Below, one piece after another: positions 8,148 to 15,133 of a stretch of DNA of 64,000 nt. Source of the DNA: an uncultured Planctomycetaceae bacterium. Its GTDB lineage: Bacteria; Planctomycetota; Planctomycetia; Planctomycetales; Planctomycetaceae. The stretch is from NCBI GenBank assembly GCA_943787265.1, contig CALSLT010000006.1:124001-188000 (forward strand), given 5' to 3'. The translations under genes and the position numbers were made by a program. The notes below the pieces were generated by a model. The model was not told the DNA's origin. It did not search any database and worked only from the letters and a program-made list of their open reading frames with translations. Position 1 is the first letter of the stretch; each line of letters opens with the position of its first letter.

Positions 8148-9644
8148 ATGACAAATAACGATGAAAGCGCTACCAACGGCCAGGACAAACGCCAGCATAT
8201 CGCTTCGTTCATCAAAGACATTGCCGACAAGCGGTGCGAGAAAAACCTGGCGGGAATCGCGATCGGCGTCATCGTCGACGGGCAGGAAATCAGCACAGTC
8301 AATGGATGGGCGGACGTTGAGTCGAAAAGGCCAGTTTCAGATACCACGGTTTTCGAAGTCGGCTCGCTCAGCAAACTTTTTACATCGCTGTTGCTTGCGG
8401 TTGCGGCCAGAAAGCAGGAAGTCCAACTCGACGATCCAGTACAGACAGCCCTGGGTGACGCTGTGACTTTACCAACCGATCGTAAGGCAGAGATTACCTA
8501 CCGTTCTCTCGCCAACCATCGCTCTTCACTACCGAGGTTGCCGAAGGACCTGATACCGACAGCGGATATGACGAACCCGTACGTGCACTACGATCAGGAA
8601 AAGCTCTACGCGTGTCTCAACAAGATGGATTCGGTCAAGCCGATTGGTTCTCGAGGAGAGTATTCGAACTTTGCTGTCGGACTACTGGGACACGTGCTGG
8701 GCAAACTCGCAGGGAGTGATTACCGCCAGGCTCTGAACGAAAGAGTGTTGACTCCCTTGGGCATGCTGGACACCTCGACTGAATCCAACGATGAGCAAAG
8801 CGCTCAGTTGGCGACAGCACACAAAAAGAAGAACAAGCCCACCAAACACTGGGACTTTACCGAGGTGACCGTCGCCGCGGGGGGCGTTCGCTCATCACTC
8901 CTGGACATGTTCAAGTTTCTGCGAGCGAACATTGATCCCACCACGTCCAAGCTGGCTGACGAGATTATGATGATGCGGGAACCTTCCGACCTCCCGGAAT
9001 GTGAAGGCAGCGATCGTTGGCTAACGGCATCCAGATATGCGTTTCCCTTCGTGTGGCTGTTTGCATTCCTGGCGATCTTCGCGATCCCATATTGTCTGGT
9101 CCAAGTGCCAATCGGATTTCAAACGGACAGCCTTTGGTTCTTTCCAATCACGATCCTGATTTTTGGAGCTGCCTTATGCTGGGGCTACGTCGCCGGACTG
9201 GTAACGGCAGTGCTCCTGACGTTTCTGGCGTGGTGGATCTGCGAAGATTTTGGATGGTTTCCAATATTTGAGGCGTTAGTTGGCGGAGCAAGCCTCAGCT
9301 ATGTTGGCGCATATTGGCCGTGGGATAACAGGGGAGGAGGAGAGGGGCGTCTTGCCTGGCAGATTTCGGCGATTGGTACGCACCCGATGCTTTGGCACAA
9401 CGGAATGGTTGGTGGATCGGCGAGCTTTCTCGGCATCGTTCCGGAACTTGAGACAGGTGTGATTGTGCTGACAAACACAGCGAAACCAGTCGACGCAGTC
9501 GGCGTCAACATCCTGTCCGAGCTGGTGAAGCTCAAAGAAAACGAGAACGGCGAACAAGAACGGCAACGTGCTTGTGCCAGTCTGAGGCAGTGGCCGGCTT
9601 CTATTTACAAACGGTTCATCACGTACGTCGAGCAAATGTTGTAG
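8148..9644 (+). CDS. Beta-lactamase-family serine hydrolase with internal membrane segments
   Basis: This is a class C beta-lactamase/transpeptidase-fold hydrolase. The catalytic tetrad SLSK lies at residues 73-76 and the YSN motif at 172-174. The third motif (His-Asn-Gly) is near residue 415. Between motifs two and three, residues about 296-392 hold three to four hydrophobic segments, where ordinary family members have only a short loop. There is no N-terminal signal peptide. With an even number of helices both halves of the active site would be on one side of the membrane. Substrate is unknown; family members act on peptides, esters or D-amino-acid bonds. The gene is divergent from the HTH regulator. 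Confidence 0.85.
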   Translation: MTNNDESATNGQDKRQHIASFIKDIADKRCEKNLAGIAIGVIVDGQEISTVNGWADVESKRPVSDTTVFEVGSLSKLFTSLLLAVAARKQEVQLDDPVQTALGDAVTLPTDRKAEITYRSLANHRSSLPRLPKDLIPTADMTNPYVHYDQEKLYACLNKMDSVKPIGSRGEYSNFAVGLLGHVLGKLAGSDYRQALNERVLTPLGMLDTSTESNDEQSAQLATAHKKKNKPTKHWDFTEVTVAAGGVRSSLLDMFKFLRANIDPTTSKLADEIMMMREPSDLPECEGSDRWLTASRYAFPFVWLFAFLAIFAIPYCLVQVPIGFQTDSLWFFPITILIFGAALCWGYVAGLVTAVLLTFLAWWICEDFGWFPIFEALVGGASLSYVGAYWPWDNRGGGEGRLAWQISAIGTHPMLWHNGMVGGSASFLGIVPELETGVIVLTNTAKPVDAVGVNILSELVKLKENENGEQERQRACASLRQWPASIYKRFITYVEQML

Positions 9645-9867
9645 GTACTGTGCTGGTCGCCTGGCTCCATTTGAAGCTGCCTGGATCAACACATTTGCGA
9701 TCCGCACGATTCAGGCTCTCGTCGCGTTCGCAGTTCTCGGTGTGCTCGTGTCACCAACGATGTGCAACTGAGTACGCGCCGATTTGATGCCGTCCACCAA
9801 TTGATGGCACACACTAAAAGTGCAACACTGTTTCCGAACACTTTGCATTTAATTGGAGCGATCTGCC

Positions 9868-11070
9868 GTGCGAAACCAACTGTCAATTGTCGTCCTGTCG
9901 ATCGTTTTCGGGCTGTCATCCGGAGCTGGTCGTGCTCAGGAAGCGGCCCCCGCGCCGGAGATCGACAAGCTGAGTGCCACTGGTTTTTCCCAGCTGCATC
10001 TGGCTGCAACGCGTGGTAACGCTCCCCTGGTCAAGGAGCTACTGCAGAAAGGAGCGAATGTTAACATCCAGCATGGACGCTATAAGGCGGCACCGCTGCA
10101 GTATGCAGCGGCTCAAGGTCACGCGGATGTTGCCAGGCTGCTGATACAGAATGGTGCGACCATTGATTCGATGGATTCCTCCAACCGGACGCCACTGGCG
10201 TGGGCCGTCGACAAGAACCAGCCCGAACTCGCGACGCTTCTGCTGGATGCCAAAGCTGATGTTTACACGAAACATCGCTCGAAATCTGTTCTTGATCGGC
10301 TGAAGAAATCCGGTGACTCCGACCTGATGGCGGTCTTCGAACGACACTTTTCAAAACAGCCACGTGATCAGTGGCTGCAGTGGAAAGCGGAGCAGCTGAA
10401 GTTTACCGGAGAACTCGATGGTCGGCAGGAACAGATGTGGCACTCTCAAAAGCCAGCTCTGTCGATTCCTGCCGGCGCCACGCCGAAGACAGCCCGTGGC
10501 CGATTTGACGTGTGGTTATCTGATCGGATCCCCAAGGCGGTTTCCGTCTTTCTGGTACGTCGCAACGGAAAGCTGCTTCGAGTTCTGACACTTCTGCGCG
10601 AAGAAAAAGTGGAAGCATCTCTCGATGGCAAAGTGCTCTGGCAACCTGCGAAGAAGATGGATTTCGCATGGCGTCAGCTTCCTGCGTCGACAGCGGTTGC
10701 AACGACCATCGACGAAGGCGAAGAACGCCTCCTGGAAATGACGAAGCTGGCCCAACGATTCACGATGCCCGGGCACACTCTGATGGAACAACCTGTGGCT
10801 CGATACGAGAACGATCTTGATGGCTACAAAGTTCCCGATGGCGGCGTATTTGTTTTCCTGAAGGACGGTCTTCCGGCGGGAATCGTGTGTCTCGAAATGC
10901 GGCGAGGCAGTTCCTATGAATGGTTCTATACAGTCGCGCGACAAACATCTCGCCCCGGCGCAATCCTGCTGGACAACGAACCGGTCCTCGAATGGAGCGG
11001 CTACTGGACGGGGCCAAGAAAATTAACCGACGCGTTTGTAGAGCAACCGTTGGGGATAGCTCCCAAATGA
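9868..11070 (+). CDS. Secreted ankyrin-repeat protein
   Basis: A signal peptide (cleavage near GRAQEA) is followed by three to four ankyrin repeats at about residues 35-145, with the LHLAATRGN, LLLDAKADV and TPLAWAV signatures of that fold. The remaining about 250 residues have no domain I recognise. The frame opens at TTG 9853, but GGAG at 9855-9858 is correctly spaced for GTG 9868, so I use the latter. Ankyrin repeats mediate protein contacts; the partner is unknown. No operon partner is evident: flanking gaps are 223 and 326 bases. Confidence 0.82.
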   Translation: MRNQLSIVVLSIVFGLSSGAGRAQEAAPAPEIDKLSATGFSQLHLAATRGNAPLVKELLQKGANVNIQHGRYKAAPLQYAAAQGHADVARLLIQNGATIDSMDSSNRTPLAWAVDKNQPELATLLLDAKADVYTKHRSKSVLDRLKKSGDSDLMAVFERHFSKQPRDQWLQWKAEQLKFTGELDGRQEQMWHSQKPALSIPAGATPKTARGRFDVWLSDRIPKAVSVFLVRRNGKLLRVLTLLREEKVEASLDGKVLWQPAKKMDFAWRQLPASTAVATTIDEGEERLLEMTKLAQRFTMPGHTLMEQPVARYENDLDGYKVPDGGVFVFLKDGLPAGIVCLEMRRGSSYEWFYTVARQTSRPGAILLDNEPVLEWSGYWTGPRKLTDAFVEQPLGIAPK

Positions 11071-11396
11071 CATGAGTATCCCTGCAGGATCTCGACGATC
11101 ATCGAATTGCCCCGGACGAGTTCCACAGCCACACGGACGCCTCAGACCAGATGGTTATCCGGGCTCAGCTCGACCATGGTTGCCGAAAGAAGCCGTCTCT
11201 GGACTCGATGTCAATCAGAGAAGTCCCGTGGGGAGCGAAGTGATCGCAATTTGCAGGGTCCATTCTCTCCAACAGTTCGCGCGGCCTGCGGGGTACTGAT
11301 AGGGGGCGGACGCCGCTTTGTATAAGAGTTTTGAGGGAAGGGAACTTTTTTCGAAATTCTGGCGTTAGATCTGAGGGGGGGCGGTAGCGGTCCGGT
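11071..11396. other. Intergenic upstream of ECF gene
   Basis: These 326 bases hold no convincing gene. The last 60 bases are G-rich and contain the leader of the sigma factor; I could not pick out a promoter with confidence. Confidence 0.5.
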
Positions 11397-11945
11397 ATGG
11401 CTGACAAATCTGACACACAAATTGACACTCCTGACCCGCATGAGACGTTTCTGCGGTTGTGGATGCGGCATGAGCCTGAGTTGCGGGCGTTTGTGCGGTC
11501 CTGCTGCCCGAAGGCTCAGGAAGTGGACGACGTGATGCAGGAAGTCAGCGTCGCGGCTTTGCGGAAGTTCTCGACGCTTGATGACCATTCGGCGTTTGGT
11601 CCGTGGGCTTGTCTGATCGCTCGGTACGAGTTGCTTTCGGCTCGGCGGCGGTTTGCGCGGGATCGGCTGGTGCTGGCGGAAGATGTCATCGGGCTTCTGG
11701 TCGACGAAGGGGCTCAGGAGCTGTCGTTGCGTCGAAGGCAACTGCGGGCTCTGGATCGGTGCATCGAAAAGCTGCCGCGCGAGCGACGGGAACTGGCTCT
11801 CGCCGCTTATGCGAAGGACACAACCATTCGCGAGATGGCCGGGCAGCTTAAGCGGACGGAAGGCTCGCTGTATCAGCTCCTCGCGCGGATTCGGAAGGAG
11901 TTGCATAGCTGTATGAAACAGACGCTGACTGGAGCGGAATCATGA
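11397..11945 (+). CDS. ECF sigma factor (planctomycete type)
   Basis: This 182-residue sigma-70 family protein has region 2 (EVDDVMQEVSVAALRKF and WACLIARYELLSARRR) and region 4 (LPRERRELALAAYAK, then an HTH with TIREMAGQLKRTEGSLYQLLARIR). It would direct RNA polymerase to a small regulon. Its stop codon overlaps the start of the FecR-like gene by four bases (ATGA), so the two are translationally coupled and probably function as a sigma/anti-sigma pair. It heads the five-gene cassette that runs to 18.8 kb. A close counterpart heads the next cassette at 19123. Confidence 0.92.
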   Translation: MADKSDTQIDTPDPHETFLRLWMRHEPELRAFVRSCCPKAQEVDDVMQEVSVAALRKFSTLDDHSAFGPWACLIARYELLSARRRFARDRLVLAEDVIGLLVDEGAQELSLRRRQLRALDRCIEKLPRERRELALAAYAKDTTIREMAGQLKRTEGSLYQLLARIRKELHSCMKQTLTGAES

Positions 11946-13579
11946 CGGAAGACGAACTCAACCTGCTGCATCGTTATCTGGACGGTGCGATCACTTCCGA
12001 GGAGCTTGAATCGCTGGATGAGCTGTTGCGCGGCAGCGCGGATGCTCGGGCTACGTTGCGGTCGCTCGCGACGATTGATGCGAAGTGGCAGGAGATTGCA
12101 GCGGACGAGGCTTTCGGCAACGCTGGTGAGCGCCAAGGCGTTAGCCGCGGGTCTGGCACAACGGCTTCGACTGAAGAACCGGCGGCTAGCGCCTTGCCGC
12201 TCACTGCAGTACGGCCCGCCGCCTCGCACAATTCTCGCCGTCATTCGCCACTCTGGCTGGCTTTGACCGCCATCGCGACTGCGCTGGTCGTCGGGGCGTT
12301 CGGCTGGTTCCGCGCCCCTGAAGATGCTCCGACGGAAACCAGACGCGGCATTGCCAGAGTGATTCGGATCGAGGGCAACGGTACCGCCGGCAAGGACCGG
12401 ACTGTCGTCGACCGAGCCGAATTGTTTGCCGGCGAAGATCTGGTCATTCAACAAGGCTTGATCGAACTGGCGTTTCGCGAAACCGGCGTGCATGTCATTG
12501 CGACGGCTCCGCTGAAGATGAAGCTGGACAGCAACCAGCGCGTGTCGCTGCATGAGGGGCAGGTCAAGCTGGTCGTCCCGCCGCAGGGAGTTGGGTTTGT
12601 TGTGGATACCGCTCAGCGGAAATTCGTTGATCTGGGGACGAGCTTTGTTGTCACGGCAAGCTCGAACGGCTCAGACGTGCTGGTTCTTGACGGGCTGATC
12701 TCGGTGGACGAGCACGATGGCACGTCCGAAGAGCTGATGCGCGAAGGCGAGTTTGCCAGGTTTGATAGAAACGGAAACATCAAGAAACGATCGCCTTCCC
12801 GTCTCTCGCAGGCATTGCCCGAACTGTCTCTTTCTGCAACGCATCCAGGTGATGGCTCATTGCGGGGAGTCGTTCTTGGTTACGACCGCCCCGTCGAGGC
12901 TGTCAAAAAGAAAGGACTCGCCGCTGATGTAATTGGGCGAGAACTGTTGCCGCTGATTCATTCGGGGTTCAAGGATCGTTCGCATCTTGAAGCATTCAAA
13001 CAGGGTGAACCGGTCAGTTTCCGTGGCATTGCTGGAGCCTTTCACGAGTTCCCTGACCAGACTGGCCTGGCACCTTATTCACGCAACGGCGGTTGGATGG
13101 CGTGGTATCACGGGCAAGTGATTCCGCCTCGTGCGGGGCGATATCGATTCTGGGGCTATGCGGATAATCACCTGTTGGTTGCGATCAATGGAAAGCCTGT
13201 CTTTGAAGGCTCGCGGCGTGATTCTTCATTCAAAGAACTCGGCATCGCACGCACTGACAATCCTGCTCTGCCATGTTTGATTGCGCGAGCCGGCTTCGCC
13301 TGCAGTGACTGGATCGAAGTCAGCGGTGATCCCGTTCGGCTCGACATTCTGTTTGGAGAACACGGTGGCAACATCACATCCGGCCTGCTGCTCGTCGAGC
13401 GGGAAGGCGAGACCTACGAAGAGACATTCTGGGGCCAGCCGAAATGGCCAGTGTTTCTAACCGAAGCTCCAAGTGCTGATGAGGCTGCCGAGTTCCAGCG
13501 GTTAGTCGATCATCTGGAACAGAAGACGATGGGTTCGTTCTCTGTTTCGGAAGAAGCAGTGTGGAAGGCGGCCGAGTAG
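11942..13579 (+). CDS. FecR-like membrane protein with PA14 domain
   Basis: The N-terminal about 50 residues look like the cytoplasmic anti-sigma segment of planctomycete FecR proteins. One transmembrane helix lies at about residues 100-121, and a FecR domain follows (about 130-280; VDLGTSFVVTA, VLDGLISV). The C-terminal region contains a PA14-like carbohydrate-binding block (WMAWYHGQVIPPRAGRYRF, then YADNHLLVAINGKPVF). It would anchor in the inner membrane and pass an extracytoplasmic signal to the upstream sigma factor. A palindromic element at 12126-12204 is translated in frame inside the linker before the helix. Four-base overlap with the sigma gene. Confidence 0.87.
   Translation: MTEDELNLLHRYLDGAITSEELESLDELLRGSADARATLRSLATIDAKWQEIAADEAFGNAGERQGVSRGSGTTASTEEPAASALPLTAVRPAASHNSRRHSPLWLALTAIATALVVGAFGWFRAPEDAPTETRRGIARVIRIEGNGTAGKDRTVVDRAELFAGEDLVIQQGLIELAFRETGVHVIATAPLKMKLDSNQRVSLHEGQVKLVVPPQGVGFVVDTAQRKFVDLGTSFVVTASSNGSDVLVLDGLISVDEHDGTSEELMREGEFARFDRNGNIKKRSPSRLSQALPELSLSATHPGDGSLRGVVLGYDRPVEAVKKKGLAADVIGRELLPLIHSGFKDRSHLEAFKQGEPVSFRGIAGAFHEFPDQTGLAPYSRNGGWMAWYHGQVIPPRAGRYRFWGYADNHLLVAINGKPVFEGSRRDSSFKELGIARTDNPALPCLIARAGFACSDWIEVSGDPVRLDILFGEHGGNITSGLLLVEREGETYEETFWGQPKWPVFLTEAPSADEAAEFQRLVDHLEQKTMGSFSVSEEAVWKAAE
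12126..12204. repeat. In-frame palindromic element (family A, copy 1)
   Basis: The arms 12126-12148 and 12182-12204 form a 23-bp inverted repeat with two mismatches (GTGAGCGCCAAGGCG against CGCCTTGCCGCTCAC). It lies inside the FecR-like gene without breaking the frame. The right arm encodes PAASALPL, the same peptide encoded by the second copy at 41102-41170 in an unrelated gene. Confidence 0.85.
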
Positions 13580-13593
13580 ATCTCACACAAAGT

Positions 13594-13644
13594 CACGAAG
13601 ACACAAAGGTGGGACGGATTTCTTCGTGGCTTTGTGCCTTCGTG
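13594..13644. repeat. Intergenic inverted repeat (CACGAAG family, copy 1)
   Basis: The arms CACGAAGACACAAAG (13594-13608) and CTTTGTGCCTTCGTG (13630-13644) pair with one mismatch, 14 bases after the FecR/PA14 stop. A second copy is at 18850-18901, also just past the end of a gene. It probably forms a 3' hairpin; no T-tract follows, so an intrinsic terminator is not clear. Confidence 0.8.
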
Positions 13645-13696
13645 TGAAAACCTTGATTCGTATGCAACCGAGCGTTGTCGAGAGATTGGACAAGAC

Positions 13697-14992
13697 ATGA
13701 AAACACAACTCAACCGCCGTCATGTCCTTCGCGGAGCGGGAGCACTGATAACACTCCCCGCGCTCGAGTCGATCGGTTTTCGCCGCTTTGCTTCGGCCTC
13801 AGATAAAGCGTCCGAGAAGCCTCCAAAAAGGATGATCTTCCTGGGCATTGGGTATGGCGTTACTTCTGAAACCTGGTTTCCCGATCTCAATGACAAAGGA
13901 GCTGGCTACAAGCTACCCGAAGGGCTGAAGCCACTGGCCCGTCACAAAAACGATTTTACGATCGTCCAGGGCTGTAAGCATCAATTCAGTCGCCAGGCCC
14001 ACTGGGGAAGCACGTATTGGCTGACGGGTGCGAATCAATACGGAACTCCGGGGCAGTCCTTTGCCAATACCATCTCCGCCGATCAGGTTGCCGCGGCCCA
14101 GTTTGGCGAGCATACCCGCTATACCTCAATCCAACTGGGTACTGACGCTAACGACAGGAATGGTCATGGCCCTGGAAATTCTCTGGCATGGGACCAACGA
14201 GGGAAACCTCTTTCCGCGTGGAACTCCCCGTTGAAAACCTACCTCAAGCTCTTTGGGGCAAACGACATACCACTCGCTCAGCGCCGGGCGATGCTGGCGG
14301 AGGAACGCAGTGTCCTGGATTCTGTGATGATCGAGGCAAAGGACATGCAGAGAGGGTTAACAAAGAGTGATACCGACAAGCTGGACGAGTATTTTCAAAG
14401 CATCCGTGACATCGAAACCCGATTGAGCAAATCGGAAAAATGGATGGATGTGCCCAAGTCCAGGGCGCCCCTTGAAGAACCGGATACTGCTTTAGCAGGC
14501 CGCAGCGAAATCGAGATGATGTACAAGCTCATGGTGGCCGCAATTCAGACAGACAACACACGGGTCATCACCTACCGCGAGCCCGGGTCACGCCTGCTGT
14601 CGAGTATCGGAGCGAGTGGCAACCCGCACAACGTGAGTCACTATCGCGCCGGTACAGAAACGGAAGTCTCATCCAGGATGAGGGACAAGGCGCACAGCGA
14701 ATTATTGGCCGGGTTGATCGATCAGTTGAAAGCCACCAGGGAGGCCGATGGCAGCAGGCTCTTTGATCATGTCGCCTTGGCCTTTGGTTCCAACATTCGC
14801 TCCATTCATTATCTCAACAACCCACCCACCTTGATCTCCGGTGGAGGCGCCAATCTCAAGCTGGGTCAGAACCTGGTCCTCAATGCAGGCACACCGCTGA
14901 ACAATGTCTGGCTGACCCTGTTGCAGGGTGTCGGCGTCAACGCGGAACGCCACGGCGACAGCACGGGCGTTGTCAGCGAACTACAAGCATAA
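13697..14992 (+). CDS. DUF1552 family protein
   Basis: This DUF1552 protein is of a family characteristic of Planctomycetota and relatives. The N-terminus has a twin-arginine-like signal (NRRHVLRGAGALITLPALE), as expected for an exported, folded protein. Family landmarks include a GHGPGNSLAWD block, a DIETRLSKSE helix, VAAIQTDNTRVITYR and GNPHNVSHY. The biochemical function is not established. The frame opens at 13634, but ATG 13697 gives the Tat signal at the correct place. It is followed by its usual partner, a DUF1592 protein, 141 bases downstream. Confidence 0.9.
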   Translation: MKTQLNRRHVLRGAGALITLPALESIGFRRFASASDKASEKPPKRMIFLGIGYGVTSETWFPDLNDKGAGYKLPEGLKPLARHKNDFTIVQGCKHQFSRQAHWGSTYWLTGANQYGTPGQSFANTISADQVAAAQFGEHTRYTSIQLGTDANDRNGHGPGNSLAWDQRGKPLSAWNSPLKTYLKLFGANDIPLAQRRAMLAEERSVLDSVMIEAKDMQRGLTKSDTDKLDEYFQSIRDIETRLSKSEKWMDVPKSRAPLEEPDTALAGRSEIEMMYKLMVAAIQTDNTRVITYREPGSRLLSSIGASGNPHNVSHYRAGTETEVSSRMRDKAHSELLAGLIDQLKATREADGSRLFDHVALAFGSNIRSIHYLNNPPTLISGGGANLKLGQNLVLNAGTPLNNVWLTLLQGVGVNAERHGDSTGVVSELQA

Positions 14993-15133
14993 GGCGTGCG
15001 GCAGATAAGAATTTAGCTGCCGCAACCGGATGGTGGCGCGTGCCGGCTGATGAAATCAGCCGCTGGGTACTGGCCCACGGTTCCACAGTAATTAGAAATC
15101 GCATTTTCAAAAGCTTACGAAAAGTATCCCATC

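Noticed and set aside
8012..8374. N-terminal extension of the HTH regulator
   Set aside because: It would overlap the divergent serine hydrolase by more than 200 bases and shows no domain.
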